Shown here: one piece after another, positions 16,495 to 25,683 of the stretch
Position numbering within the stretch: position 1 is the stretch's first letter
Layout of the letters: every line of letters begins with the position of its first letter
Source of the DNA: Nannocystis exedens
GTDB taxonomy: Bacteria; Myxococcota_A; Polyangia; Nannocystales; Nannocystaceae
Length of the DNA: 64,000 nucleotides
Assembly: GCF_002343915.1 (NCBI RefSeq)
Contig: NZ_NETK01000001.1
Location: 5,222,001 to 5,286,000, forward strand
Direction: 5' to 3'
Program-made: the position numbers and the translations under genes
Notes under the pieces: model-generated
Told to the model about the DNA's origin: nothing
Seen by the model: the letters and a program-made list of their open reading frames with translations, nothing else
Database searches by the model: none

Positions 16495-16845
16495 GCCCGC
16501 ACGTTACCAGCTCGCGCGACCTCTCGCCACCCACGAGAGGCGCCTCGACATGACCATTGGGTCATGTTCCAAAGGTCATGCAAAGGCCGCACGCCGCGAG
16601 CGCGAGGCGGATTATCGGTGCGCCACCCGCGTCACCTACCTCGAGTGACCCGGCTGTCGCCCCGTCGGCTCGGCCCCCGAGCCCCTCGACCAGCAGCGGC
16701 GCCGCGGGGCGACGAAGGACGCCCCCCCCCGCGTAAAGGTCACCGAGGCGCCCGCCGCATGCCGTCAGCTCGCGCGCCTCTCCGCCACCCGATACCCGCG
16801 CCAGGGCATGACCTCGAGGACATGCCGTAAAGGTCATGCGTAGCG
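16495..16845. other. Intergenic with two hairpin clusters and a C9 tract
   Basis: No gene is supported. A hairpin of the dispersed family with CATGACC arms (GACATGACC-att-GGGTCATGTTCC) lies at 16547-16581 and another at 16805-16839. A run of nine C lies at 16722-16730. The gap separates the M28 gene from the MMPL exporter, both on the minus strand. Confidence 0.6.
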
Positions 16846-19341
16846 CTACCGCTTGCGCCGCGTGGCGATGGCGGCCACGCTCGGCAGCACGAGGATCGCG
16901 GTCACCGCGGCGATGCCGATGCCGAACACCGCGAGCACCCCGATCCCGCGCAGGCCGCCGGAGTCGGCGATGCAGAACGCGCCGAAGCCCATCGCCGTGG
17001 TCGCCGTGGCCGCGCCGATCGCCGCGCCGGTCTCGCCGAGCGCGTGGGCGATCCCGCCGGCCTCGTGGCGGAGGTGGCGGATCCGGTCGGTCAAGTACAC
17101 CCCGTTGTCGACGCCGATGCCGAGGATGGCCGGCAAGATCGGGATGTTGAACAGGGTGAAGCGGACGCCCGCGGCCGCCATCAGGCCGACCAGCCACAGC
17201 ATCCCGAGCAACAGCGGCGCCAGCGTCCACAGCGTGCGCGACAGCGAACGGATCTGCGCCACCACGATCACCGCGATCAGCACCAGCGCCATCGCCAGCA
17301 CCGTCGGCGCCTCGGACTGCATCAGCTTGTACATCAGCGCGTAGACCGTGGTCTCGCCGACGAACAGCGCGTCGTCCGACTGCAGGCCCTCGACGCCCGC
17401 GGTGTACCTGGCCGTCTCCTCCATGAACTTGAGGCCCATGGAGATGTCGGCCGCGTCGAAGTTCGGGTAGGCGTAGACCGCGAAGCGGCCGTCCTGGCTG
17501 TACACCTTGTCGCGGATCGCCGGCGGCAACCGCTCCACCGTCACCGGCTCGGCCTTGAGCATGTTCTGCAGCCGGCGCGCGTCCTCGGCCGAGAGCCCCG
17601 CGTCGTCGTCCTCGCCGCGCCCGGCCGCGCGCTCCTCGAGCCGCTTCCACGTGCGCTCGGGGATGTCGGCCGTCATCGCCGCGATCGCCTCCTTGCGCTT
17701 GGCCGGGTCGATCGCCGGATCGGGCAGCAGGTCGGGCGCGCCGAGCAGCTCTGCGACCACGGTACCTGTCCCATCAGCCACGCGATCGTCCTGCACCTTG
17801 CGCGCCTGCGCCAGCACCGCCCGCGCCTGGTCGAGCGTCGACACCACCAGCACCCCGGCGTGGATGTCCTTGCCGAAGATCTTGCTGATGAGGAACACCT
17901 CGGGCTTGTAGAGCGCGCGGGTGCGGGCGGACTGCAGCTCGCGGGTCGAGTTCTCGAACTCGGCCTTCGGCGCCATCACGGCCGCGCCCACGGTCAGCGC
18001 CGCGACCAGCCCGAGCATCAGCCCCGGACGCGCCAGCACCACCCGCGTGAGCAGCCCGGGTCGCGGGCTGCCCGCCTGCCGCTCGCCGACCCGCTTGACG
18101 CCGACGAGGCAGAGGACCGCCGGGTACACGGTGAGCATCGCCAGCAGGCACAGCGCCACGCCGAAGCCGGCGATCAGGCCGAACTCCTGGAACGCCGGGA
18201 ACACCGAGCTCGCCATCACCGCGAACGCGCCGAGCGTGGTCGCCGAGGCGATCAGCAGCGGGCCGATCAGGTTGGAGAAGGCGCGGGCGATCGCCTCGCG
18301 GTCGCTGCCGCGGCCCTGCTCCTCGCGCACGCGGACGAGGAAGTGGATACCGGCGTCGATGCCCATGCCGACCACCACCGTCGAGATCAGGCTGGTGATC
18401 GCGTTGAGCCGGCCGAGCACGAGCTCCGTCACCGCCATCGACCACGTCACCCCGCACACCAGCGGCACCAGCAGCGTCAGCACCGCGCGGCCCGAGCGGA
18501 ACAGCAGGTAGAGGATCGCGACGACGCCGAGCACCCCGAACGCGCCGCTGCGCAGCATGTCGCGCTGGATCGTCTCGCGCTCCTCGGCCTTGATCGTGTA
18601 CGGGCCGACGACGCTGTAGTGGATGCCGGAGTCGGACCACGGCGCGCCGGGCTGGTTCATTACCTCGGCGACGTCGGCGCGGATCTGGTTCGACACCGCC
18701 GCGGCGAAGTCGAGGTCGCTCGACGGCTGGGTCGGGTGGATCAGCAGCACGAGCGCGGAGATCTCGTCGCGCTCGAAGTAGTCCTTGAAGCTGGTGCGGG
18801 CCAGCGCCGCGTCCTGCTTGCTGCGGATGAAGCTGCGCAGGGCTTTGGGCGCCTCGGGGTCGGGCTCGTCGAGGCACACGTCGGGCTCGGCGCGGCACAG
18901 CTCGTAGTGCGTCCACGCCTGAAAGTGCTCGTCGAGCGCCTCCATCTCGGCGTCGCTCAGGTAGTAGAGCGCGTGCTCGGCGAAGAAGTCGCTGCGCAGG
19001 CGGTACTCGACGTCGCGCACCAGCGGGCTCTTGCCGGCGCGCTCGGCGATCGCGTCGGCGAGCGCGTGGCGCTGCTCCGGCGAGCCCTCCTTGATGACGA
19101 CGTTGACGCTGCCGAGCGCGCCGAACGAGGTTTCGATGCGATCGAGGCTGGCGAGGACGGGGTGGTCCTCCGGCAGCAGCGAGCGCAGGTCGCTGTCGAC
19201 GCGCAGCAGCGACGCGAGGTAGGCGGAGACGACGGTGAGGACCAGCGCCAGCGCGAGCACGAGGCGGTGCTGCGCGAGGACCCATGCGATCCACCGTTCA
19301 CGCAGGCGCTTGTGCGAGGCCTCGGACACGGGCGGGGCCAT
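16846..19341 (-). CDS. MMPL/RND-superfamily exporter (HpnN-like)
   Basis: This 831-residue membrane protein has two homologous halves. Each has one N-terminal helix (about 27-48 and 428-448), a large periplasmic loop, and a five- to six-helix bundle (about 270-410 and 675-825). The bundles contain the RND/SSD-like signatures GMGIDAGIHFLVR and GIGVDNGVYLTDRIRH. These exporters use the proton gradient to move hydrophobic lipids; HpnN moves hopanoids to the outer membrane, and relatives move other lipids or efflux substrates. No lipid biosynthesis gene is adjacent, so the substrate is open. It is a single-gene unit on the minus strand. Confidence 0.9.
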   Translation of the reverse strand: MAPPVSEASHKRLRERWIAWVLAQHRLVLALALVLTVVSAYLASLLRVDSDLRSLLPEDHPVLASLDRIETSFGALGSVNVVIKEGSPEQRHALADAIAERAGKSPLVRDVEYRLRSDFFAEHALYYLSDAEMEALDEHFQAWTHYELCRAEPDVCLDEPDPEAPKALRSFIRSKQDAALARTSFKDYFERDEISALVLLIHPTQPSSDLDFAAAVSNQIRADVAEVMNQPGAPWSDSGIHYSVVGPYTIKAEERETIQRDMLRSGAFGVLGVVAILYLLFRSGRAVLTLLVPLVCGVTWSMAVTELVLGRLNAITSLISTVVVGMGIDAGIHFLVRVREEQGRGSDREAIARAFSNLIGPLLIASATTLGAFAVMASSVFPAFQEFGLIAGFGVALCLLAMLTVYPAVLCLVGVKRVGERQAGSPRPGLLTRVVLARPGLMLGLVAALTVGAAVMAPKAEFENSTRELQSARTRALYKPEVFLISKIFGKDIHAGVLVVSTLDQARAVLAQARKVQDDRVADGTGTVVAELLGAPDLLPDPAIDPAKRKEAIAAMTADIPERTWKRLEERAAGRGEDDDAGLSAEDARRLQNMLKAEPVTVERLPPAIRDKVYSQDGRFAVYAYPNFDAADISMGLKFMEETARYTAGVEGLQSDDALFVGETTVYALMYKLMQSEAPTVLAMALVLIAVIVVAQIRSLSRTLWTLAPLLLGMLWLVGLMAAAGVRFTLFNIPILPAILGIGVDNGVYLTDRIRHLRHEAGGIAHALGETGAAIGAATATTAMGFGAFCIADSGGLRGIGVLAVFGIGIAAVTAILVLPSVAAIATRRKR

Positions 19342-19501
19342 CTTGCCCCAAGCGGCCGGCCGAGCGCGAGGTGCATGTGCATCGTCGCGCAGGCCGGGGG
19401 TGAGTTTGCCCGTCGATTTTTGCCACGCCGGGCCGTGGCGTCACGGGTCCGCGCCGACCGGGCCCGGAGGACAGCTGTCGGCCGCGAAAGGCCCGCCGCT
19501 C

Positions 19502-20335
19502 TCACCCTGCAGGCGTGGGCGCTTCCGCGGGCGCACCGGCGACCGCGAGGTCGGCCGACGTATCCGGCTGGGCCCCGGACAGCTCCGCGTGGATGAAGGC
19601 CCGCACATGTGCCTCGACGCGCTGGGCGCCCGCGACGCTGAGGTGGATCCCGTCACCCGCGCGGACTCGGACCGTCTTGCCCCCGGGCACCCCGTCGGCG
19701 TCGAGCCGGTCGGTGTAGGCGCCCTTGTCGTCGGCCAAGAGCCGCCAGATGTCGATGAAGTGCGCGTTCGGGCGGATCGCCATCTCGGCCCGGTAGATCG
19801 TGTTCACCCGCTGGACCCGCACGTGGAACTTCTCCGGCCGCATCACCGGCATGCCGATCCAGAACAGCGGCTTGCCGCCGGGGGCGACGATGTCGGCGAA
19901 GGCGTTGACGCGCCGCGCGTATTCCTCCGGCCACTCCGGCTCGGGCCAGGTGATCCAGCTCTTGTCCGGCATGCGCAGGCCTTGCACGTCGTTGCCGCCG
20001 AACATCACCACCGCGGCGTCGGGCACGAACTCGTCGACCTGCTTCTGCGCCTCCTTGGGCCAGGAGAAGAAGTCGGGGCGCGCCAGCCCCGTGCTGCTCT
20101 TGCCCTTGCGCCGCACCACGTAGCCGTGCTCCTTGCGCAGGCCGTTCTCGAGGAACAGGCCGACGCCGCCGGCGATCATGCTGTCGCCGACGATGAGGAT
20201 GCGCTTCTTCGGGGGCTCGGCGGACTCGGCCGCGCGCGCCGGTCGGGGCAGGAGCGCGGCACCGGCGGCGGCGGCGAGGCCGTGCAACCAGGTCCGACGT
20301 GAGCACTGGGGCGAGGGCAGGGTCCGCGGCGCCAT
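19502..20335 (-). CDS. Secreted SGNH/GDSL hydrolase (DUF459-like)
   Basis: ATG 20335 gives 277 residues beginning MAPRTLPSPQCSRRTWLHGL, a twin-arginine-like signal with a hydrophobic core and AxA site near residue 35. Block I ILIVGDSMIAGGVG carries the nucleophile Ser, FGGNDVQGL is block III, and GDGIHLSVAG provides the Asp-x-x-His pair. The DUF459 relationship comes from the SM-IAGG-form block I and the long central helix. SGNH enzymes remove or transfer acyl groups, often on wall or exopolysaccharide. The upstream in-frame extension to 20485 was not used because it is unstructured and precedes the signal peptide. The signal for export suggests a periplasmic role. Confidence 0.85.
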   Translation of the reverse strand: MAPRTLPSPQCSRRTWLHGLAAAAGAALLPRPARAAESAEPPKKRILIVGDSMIAGGVGLFLENGLRKEHGYVVRRKGKSSTGLARPDFFSWPKEAQKQVDEFVPDAAVVMFGGNDVQGLRMPDKSWITWPEPEWPEEYARRVNAFADIVAPGGKPLFWIGMPVMRPEKFHVRVQRVNTIYRAEMAIRPNAHFIDIWRLLADDKGAYTDRLDADGVPGGKTVRVRAGDGIHLSVAGAQRVEAHVRAFIHAELSGAQPDTSADLAVAGAPAEAPTPAG

Positions 20336-20644
20336 GCGAGCGGAAGTGGTTATGACCCGAGCGGCCGACCTTCCGCAAGAAGGGCGTTCGCGGCGCCTTG
20401 CTGGGGTGCGGCCCAGCGTGTATCTAACGCCGCGAGAGCGGGCCCCCGCGATCGAATGCGCGCGAACCCCGGCCCGCGGGACCAATTATAAACGCACGGT
20501 CCGCGGCCGGACTGGCCACTCCCACCACGGCCGCCCACCTTGCGGCCACGACCGACACACCGGCCCCGCGAATTCCACGGCCCTCCCGGCCACCGACTCC
20601 ACGGCCCTCCCGGGCCACCGACTCCCCTGATTGTGAGACCGCCG
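20336..20644. other. Divergent intergenic region
   Basis: This 309-bp gap separates the SGNH hydrolase (minus) from the glutaredoxin (plus). It holds a TATAAT candidate at 20485-20490 on the minus strand and a repeated segment (CCACGGCCCTCCCGG-type, 20576-20626) just before the glutaredoxin start. Confidence 0.5.
20485..20490 (-). promoter_or_regulatory. Candidate -10 box
   Basis: TATAAT on the minus strand sits in a rare AT-rich patch 150 bp upstream of the SGNH hydrolase start. No good -35 is seen, so the promoter call is tentative. Confidence 0.3.
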
Positions 20645-20977
20645 ATGCAAGCCCACGAGGACGTCCAGAAGTTCATCGCCCACCTCGTCGCCAACAACAA
20701 GGTCATGCTCTTCATGAAGGGCAACAAGAGCTTCCCGCAGTGCGGCTTCTCGGCCGTGGTCGTCGAGATCCTCAAGAAGCACGCGGTGCCGTTCGAGACC
20801 TTCAACGTGCTGTCCGACCCGGCCGTGCGCGAGGGCGTCAAGCAGTTCGCCAGCTGGCCGACGATCCCCCAGCTCTACATCAACGGCGAGTTCATCGGCG
20901 GCTGCGACATCGTCCGCGAGATGGACGCGAACGGCGAGCTCGCGGACAAGCTCAAGGCCGCCACCGCCGCGGCCTGA
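20645..20977 (+). CDS. grxD: Monothiol glutaredoxin, CGFS type (Grx4/GrxD)
   Basis: This 110-residue protein has the single-Cys active site PQCGFSAVVVEIL, the glutathione-binding WPTIPQLYING and the terminal GGCDIVREM. CGFS glutaredoxins bind a 2Fe-2S cluster with glutathione and pass it to apo-proteins, often with BolA partners. ATG 20645 gives the standard family length of about 110. The gene stands alone between divergent and convergent neighbours; no BolA gene is seen in the window. Confidence 0.95.
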   Translation: MQAHEDVQKFIAHLVANNKVMLFMKGNKSFPQCGFSAVVVEILKKHAVPFETFNVLSDPAVREGVKQFASWPTIPQLYINGEFIGGCDIVREMDANGELADKLKAATAAA

Positions 20978-20998
20978 GCGCCTCGCCCCGCGGACCGG

Positions 20999-21682
20999 TC
21001 AGCCCGGCGGGTAGGTGCAGACGCCGATCTTCATCATCTGCATCTCGGGGATGCCGATGTCTTCGCACATCGAGCCCTCGGGGCAGTCGTCGTTGGCGAT
21101 CACGCACAGCAGCGCGCAGATGTCGGCCTGCTGGTCCATGTCGGTGTCGAAGGCGCAGACGGCCTGCACGTCGGGGTCGAGGCCGTCGGGCTTCGGGCAC
21201 ATGCCCTGACCCATGCACTTCGGCGCACAGAACGAGCCCTGGACCTTGCCGCTGGTGCTGCTCGAGTCGACGCAGGCGGCGTTGCCGTCGCAGTCGACGT
21301 TGTTGGCCACGCTGCAGCTCTCGTAGGGTCCGGTCGACGGGATCACCATCATCGTCGTCGTGCCCTCCGTCTCGGGCTCGCCCGTGGTGGTGGTCGTCGT
21401 CGTGGTCGTCGTGGTGGTCGTCGTCTCCTCGGCGGTCGTCCCGGTGGTCGTCGCCGGCCCGGTGGTGGGAATCGCCTCGGTGGCCGTCTCGCCGGTGGTG
21501 GTCGTCGTGGTCTCCCCGGTGGTGGTCGTCGTCGTGCTCGTTGCCGGCGTCTCCGTCGCAGTTGCCGGCGCCGTCGTGGTGCCGTTGGTGGTGCTGTCCG
21601 TCGCCGAAGTCGCCGGTTCCTGCTCGTTGCAGGCGGCGAAAGCGAGCACCATGGAGAGAGAGAGAAGGGCGTTTGAGCGCAT
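20999..21682 (-). CDS. Thr-rich tethered lipoprotein with Cys-rich domain
   Basis: This 227-residue precursor starts MRSNALLSLSMVLAFAAC, a lipoprotein signal peptide ending at a lipobox Cys. Residues about 25-115 are a low-complexity Thr/Gly/Glu spacer, including a run of 14 Thr. The C-terminal globular domain (about 120-227) has ten Cys, in patterns such as CSVANNVDCDGNAACVDSS, CAPKCMGQGMC and CALLCVIANDDCPEGSMC. This suggests several disulfides. The architecture is typical of Nannocystaceae surface lipoproteins, where the spacer carries the domain away from the outer membrane. The function is unknown. Confidence 0.8.
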   Translation of the reverse strand: MRSNALLSLSMVLAFAACNEQEPATSATDSTTNGTTTAPATATETPATSTTTTTTGETTTTTTGETATEAIPTTGPATTTGTTAEETTTTTTTTTTTTTTGEPETEGTTTMMVIPSTGPYESCSVANNVDCDGNAACVDSSSTSGKVQGSFCAPKCMGQGMCPKPDGLDPDVQAVCAFDTDMDQQADICALLCVIANDDCPEGSMCEDIGIPEMQMMKIGVCTYPPG

Positions 21683-21913
21683 GAAACCGAACTCCTAGAA
21701 GGGGCCTGCGAGAGCGGCGATGCGTACCGGCTCCCGCGTTCCCGGTGTCAAGCGCTAGATACCGGGGTTGAAATGTATGCTCCGCGGATCTGCTGGCGCA
21801 GCGCCATGGAACAGCGGTCGGCGCGAGGTCTCACCCAGGCGATCGCGGAGGTGCGTGGTCAGCGAAACATCGGCTACGATGCACGGCTGAGAGCAAAGAG
21901 AAACGAGACGATC

Positions 21914-22642
21914 ATGATTCGCCTTCGAAGAGTGTTCGGTGTCACGAGCTTCGCCGTCGCGGGGTTCTTGTTCGGCTGCTTCGCGGAAGACAGCGGCGAG
22001 TGCAGCGCGGGCGCTCCTTGTCCTCGCCGCGGCGAGGCGTGCGACGACACGACCAAGACGTGCGAGCTGCAGATGCTCGACGTCGACGCCACCGGGCCCG
22101 ATCCCGCGCCCGCCGGCTTCACCGACACGCTGCCGTTCTTCCGCGGCACCGTGTGCGCGGCGACGAACATCCAGCCCGGCGACAAGATCCCGGTGAAGCT
22201 CGAGATGTGCGTCGATCCATGCGTGACGTCGAAGGGTCACAAGTTCAAGAGTCAGTACAAGTGCAACGGTACGGTCTGCGAGGCGGCCCTGGTCGTCTAC
22301 CTGCCCGACGCCGTCGGCGCCGCCTGCCCCGCCGCCGCGTTCGGCGAGTTCCCCAAGGCCAACTGCAAGTACGTCACGATCGAGGCCTCGGCCGGCCCGC
22401 TGTCGACGCAGAGCAGCGGCGCGATCACCGGCACCGGCACGCTCGAGCTGCCGTTCCTCACCAACGAGGACGCCAAAGAGATCGACGCGACCAACAATTA
22501 CGACGCGGTGTGGCAGATCATCTACAAATACCCGCAGGACTCGGGCCGCGTGTTCCAGCTGTCGATGAATCCGAACAATCCGCCGGCGCCCCCGGACTGC
22601 AAGGACCCGGCGAAGTGTACTTGCAAGGAGATCGGCTTCTAG
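21914..22642 (+). CDS. Secreted Cys-rich lipoprotein, unknown function
   Basis: ATG 21914 gives 242 residues with a signal peptide MIRLRRVFGVTSFAVAGFLFGC ending at a probable lipobox Cys. An in-frame start at 21773 would place the signal peptide internally. The mature part begins with a Cys-rich stretch (ECSAGAPCPRRGEACDDTTKTCEL), then a beta-rich domain ending CKDPAKCTCKEIGF. There are about twelve Cys after the lipobox. No catalytic motif is recognised. It is transcribed in the same direction as the patatin gene, 67 bp before it, so the two may share a transcript. Confidence 0.75.
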   Translation: MIRLRRVFGVTSFAVAGFLFGCFAEDSGECSAGAPCPRRGEACDDTTKTCELQMLDVDATGPDPAPAGFTDTLPFFRGTVCAATNIQPGDKIPVKLEMCVDPCVTSKGHKFKSQYKCNGTVCEAALVVYLPDAVGAACPAAAFGEFPKANCKYVTIEASAGPLSTQSSGAITGTGTLELPFLTNEDAKEIDATNNYDAVWQIIYKYPQDSGRVFQLSMNPNNPPAPPDCKDPAKCTCKEIGF

Positions 22643-22709
22643 TGCTGCGGTCGCGCCAGGACGGCGGGGTCACGCGTCGCTCGAAAAGCCGCACCGACGG
22701 AGCGTTCGC

Positions 22710-23924
22710 ATGAGCGGCGAGCGCCCCAGAGTCGGCCTCGTGTTGTCCGGCGGCGGAGCGCGCGGCGCCTACGAGGTCGGTGTCCTGCGTTACATCCGCG
22801 AGCGAATCCGCGGCGAGTCGCGCTTCGACATCATCACCGGCAGCAGCATCGGTGCGATCAACGGCGCCTACGTGGCAGCCACCGCCGACCGCCCGCGCGC
22901 GCAGGGGCGCCTGCTCGCGCGCGTGTGGACCGAGCTCGACCTCGACGAGGTGTGCCGGTTCGGGTGGACGCAGATGCGCAGCCTGCCGCAGGTGCTGTTC
23001 GGCCGCACCGGCGACAAGGTCGGGCACGGGCAGCAGATCGGCGGCCTCATCGACCCGCGCGCGATCCAGAACTTCGTGCGCGCGCGCCTGCCGTGGCGCG
23101 GCATCACCGAGAACCTGCACCACGGCCACATCTCGGCGGTCGCCTGCACCGCCACCGAGGTCGCCACCGGCACCGTCACCACCTTCGTGCAGACCGCCGA
23201 CGGCAAGCTGCCGCAGCGCTGGCCCGAGAGTCAGCGGCAGAACGTGGTGCTCACGCCGATCACGGCCTCGCACGCGCTGGCGTCGGGGGCGATCCCGGTG
23301 CTGTTCCCGGCGGTGCGCGTCGGCGACCTGCTGTACGCCGACGGCGGCCTGCGCCAGCAGACGCCGCTGCGACCGGCGATGCGGCTCGGCGCCACGCGAC
23401 TCTTGGTGGTCAGCCTGCGCCACACCGCCGGCGACGAGGAGGTGCGGCAGATCCGTCAAGAAGCCGAGGGCACGTTCCCGAGCGCGATGTTCATGCTCGG
23501 CAAGGTGCTCAACGTGCTGCTGCTCGAGAAGGTCGAGGCCGACATCGAGCGGGTGACGCGGATGAACCAGATCCTCGCCGCCGGCGCGCGCGAGTTCGGG
23601 CCCGACTTCGCCCTGCGGCTGGCGACCGGGATGCAGAAGGAGAAGAGCACCGCGTACGACACGATCGACACGCTGCTCATCCGCCCGAGCCAGGACATCG
23701 GCCGGATCGCGTTCGAGACGGTGCGCCGCACCGGCCTCAGCCGCTACTCGGGGATCGTCGCCCGCCTGATCCGCTGGGCCGTCGCCGCCGACGACGCCCG
23801 CCAGGAGAGCGACCTCGCGTCGTACCTCCTGTTCGACCCCGACTACTGCCGCCAGCTCATCGACCTCGGCTATCAAGACGCGGCCAGCCGCCACGCCGAG
23901 CTGATGGCGCTGTTCGACCGCTGA
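22710..23924 (+). CDS. Patatin-like phospholipase
   Basis: This 404-residue protein has the patatin catalytic dyad: oxyanion GLVLSGGGARGAYEVG (about 11-26), nucleophile GSSIGAINGAY with Ser about 46, and ADGGL with Asp about 211. Patatins release fatty acids from phospholipids or act as effectors. There is no signal peptide. The region after about 300 is a helical extension without recognised domain. Similar bacterial patatins support membrane remodelling or lipid-droplet use; nothing nearby narrows the role. A hairpin of the dispersed family follows the stop (23981-23994). Confidence 0.92.
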   Translation: MSGERPRVGLVLSGGGARGAYEVGVLRYIRERIRGESRFDIITGSSIGAINGAYVAATADRPRAQGRLLARVWTELDLDEVCRFGWTQMRSLPQVLFGRTGDKVGHGQQIGGLIDPRAIQNFVRARLPWRGITENLHHGHISAVACTATEVATGTVTTFVQTADGKLPQRWPESQRQNVVLTPITASHALASGAIPVLFPAVRVGDLLYADGGLRQQTPLRPAMRLGATRLLVVSLRHTAGDEEVRQIRQEAEGTFPSAMFMLGKVLNVLLLEKVEADIERVTRMNQILAAGAREFGPDFALRLATGMQKEKSTAYDTIDTLLIRPSQDIGRIAFETVRRTGLSRYSGIVARLIRWAVAADDARQESDLASYLLFDPDYCRQLIDLGYQDAASRHAELMALFDR

Positions 23925-23980
23925 TCATCTGTCTTTTCGGACATGCTCGACGCGCGGCGGCGCGGCCGCGCGTGGCGAGG

Positions 23981-23994
23981 TGTCCGAAAGGACA
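23981..23994. repeat. TGTCC-gaaa-GGACA hairpin
   Basis: A short member of the dispersed family between the patatin gene and the convergent secreted protein gene. A second, imperfect copy (CTGTCttttcGGACATG) lies at 23929-23946. Confidence 0.6.
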
Positions 23995-24109
23995 GGTGCT
24001 CGCGGCGCGCCGGGCCGACGACCTCGGCGCTCGGACGCGTTCGCGCCCCCGGGTCGGCCACGGCGGCCCGGTCGCCGGGCCCGCCCGTTTTTCACGAGGA
24101 GGAGCCGCG

Positions 24110-24565
24110 CTACTTCGCCTTCTTCTTCTGCTTGGCGGCCTTCTTCGCCGCCTCTTTGTCGGCCTTGGCCTTGGCGGCGTCCTCGGCCTTGATGTGGGCC
24201 TCGATCTGCTGCTTGGCCGCGCACTGGCACAGCGTGGCCCCGCCGAACAGGTCCATGCAGGCGGCGGCGAGGTAGCGCAGGGTGCTGTCGGGGCAGAAGT
24301 GGCCGAGCATCGTGCCGCAGAACTGGCTCTGGCCGGCGTCGCTGCTCTGGCACTTGCACTTCGCCGGGTCGTTGAAGCAACCCTCGCGGGCGAACTTGAC
24401 GCCGGCGGGCTTCTCCTTGGCCGGCAGCGCGGTCGCCCGCTCGTTCTTGTAGAGCGCCTCTTCTTCGGCGGGGGACACGGTCTGCGGCTCGCCGGCGCGG
24501 GCGAGCGGGGCGAGCGCGAGGGACAGCACGAGCGCGAGGGGGACGCGGCGGAGGCAGGACATCAT
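24110..24565 (-). CDS. Secreted Cys-containing protein with Lys/Ala tail
   Basis: ATG 24565 (upstream GTG 24571 in frame) gives about 151 residues with a signal peptide MMSCLRRVPLALVLSLALAPLARAG. The mature domain (about 28-115) has Cys pairs REGCFNDPAKCKCQ, FCGTMLGHFC and LCQCAAKQQ, suggesting disulfide bonds. The C-terminus (about 118-151) is an Ala/Lys helix ending KKAAKQKKKAK. This could bind polyanions such as DNA, LPS or peptidoglycan. Function unknown. It is convergent with the patatin gene and divergent from dapD. Confidence 0.7.
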   Translation of the reverse strand: MMSCLRRVPLALVLSLALAPLARAGEPQTVSPAEEEALYKNERATALPAKEKPAGVKFAREGCFNDPAKCKCQSSDAGQSQFCGTMLGHFCPDSTLRYLAAACMDLFGGATLCQCAAKQQIEAHIKAEDAAKAKADKEAAKKAAKQKKKAK

Positions 24566-24660
24566 GGACACCTCGACGCCGAGGGTACCACGAGCGCCGG
24601 CCCGGCGGGCGGCCGCGAGAGCGCTTGCGCCCCGCCACCGGGCTGTGCGATGCCCCGGGC

Positions 24661-25503
24661 ATGCAGAACTCGTCCCACGACCACGCGGACCTCCAGGCCC
24701 GGATCGGCGAGGCGTTCGCCGATCGAACCTTGCTCAAAGACCAGGTGTACCGCGACGCCGTGGTGGAGACGATCGCCGAGCTCGACCGCGGCCGGCTGCG
24801 GGTCGCCACGCCGGGGGCGCCCGGCGAGCCGTGGACCGTCCACGCATGGGTCAAGCAGGCGATCCTCCTCTATTTCGCGGTCTGCGAGATGAAGACGATC
24901 GAGCTCGGCCCCTACGAGTACTTCGACAAGATGCCGCTCAAGCGCGACTGGGCCCGCGCCGGGGTGCGCGTGGTCCCGCCGGCGACGGCCCGCCACGGCA
25001 GCTTCATCGAGTCGGGCGCGGTGCTGATGCCGAGCTACGTCAACATCGGCGCCTACGTCGGCTCGGGGACGATGGTCGACACCTGGGCGACCGTCGGCAG
25101 CTGCGCGCAGATCGGTCGCAACGTCCACCTCTCGGGCGGCGTCGGCATCGGCGGAGTGCTCGAGCCGCCGGGCGCGACCCCGGTGATCGTCGAGGACGGC
25201 TGCTTCCTCGGCTCGCGCGCGATCGTCGTCGAGGGCGTCCACCTCGAGCGCGAGGTGGTGCTCGGCGCCAACGTCACCCTGACCGCGTCGACGCCCATCC
25301 TCGACGTCACCGGCCCCGAGCCCGTCACCCACAAGGGCCGCGTCCCCGCCCGCTCCGTCGTGGTCCCCGGCACCCGCCCCAAGCGCTTCCCCGCCGGCGA
25401 ATTCCAGGTCGCCTGCGCCCTCATCATCGGCCGCCGCAAAGAGAGCACCGACGAGCGCACCAGCCTGAATCAGGCCCTGCGCGAGTTCGACGTGCCCGTG
25501 TGA
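24661..25503 (+). CDS. dapD: 2,3,4,5-tetrahydropyridine-2,6-dicarboxylate N-succinyltransferase
   Basis: ATG 24661 gives 280 residues, the normal DapD length. The N-terminal helical domain (about 1-95; VHAWVKQAILLYF, MKTIELGPYEYFDKMP) is followed by a left-handed beta helix of hexapeptide repeats (about 115-220; SYVNIGAYVGSGTMVDTWATVGSCAQIG, then GGVGIGGVLEPP). DapD transfers succinyl from succinyl-CoA to tetrahydrodipicolinate in lysine and meso-diaminopimelate synthesis, a cytosolic step needed for peptidoglycan. dapE and dapC are not adjacent. Three dispersed hairpins follow the stop. Confidence 0.95.
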   Translation: MQNSSHDHADLQARIGEAFADRTLLKDQVYRDAVVETIAELDRGRLRVATPGAPGEPWTVHAWVKQAILLYFAVCEMKTIELGPYEYFDKMPLKRDWARAGVRVVPPATARHGSFIESGAVLMPSYVNIGAYVGSGTMVDTWATVGSCAQIGRNVHLSGGVGIGGVLEPPGATPVIVEDGCFLGSRAIVVEGVHLEREVVLGANVTLTASTPILDVTGPEPVTHKGRVPARSVVVPGTRPKRFPAGEFQVACALIIGRRKESTDERTSLNQALREFDVPV

Positions 25504-25515
25504 GCTCTTCAAGCC

Positions 25516-25566
25516 AGGGACATGCTCCCCGGGGCATGTCCTTTGGACCATGTCCTTCAGAGCATA
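25516..25566. repeat. CATGTCC hairpin cluster after dapD
   Basis: GGGACATG-ctccccgggg-CATGTCC is followed by CCATGTCC-ttcag-AGCAT, beginning 13 bp after the dapD stop. This is a member cluster of the dispersed family in the gap between convergent genes. Confidence 0.65.
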
Positions 25567-25683
25567 TCAGAGACCGGCAGTCTGTGACGTGCTCGCGTCG
25601 GACGAAGCAGCGTGACGCGCCGGCCGACGAGGCCGCCCGGGCGTTGCTCGAGCGCGCCCAGGCTTCGACGACCCCCCGCGAGC

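Noticed and set aside
21360..21698. Val-rich frame on the plus strand
   Set aside because: It is the antisense of the Thr-rich spacer of the lipoprotein at 20999-21682.
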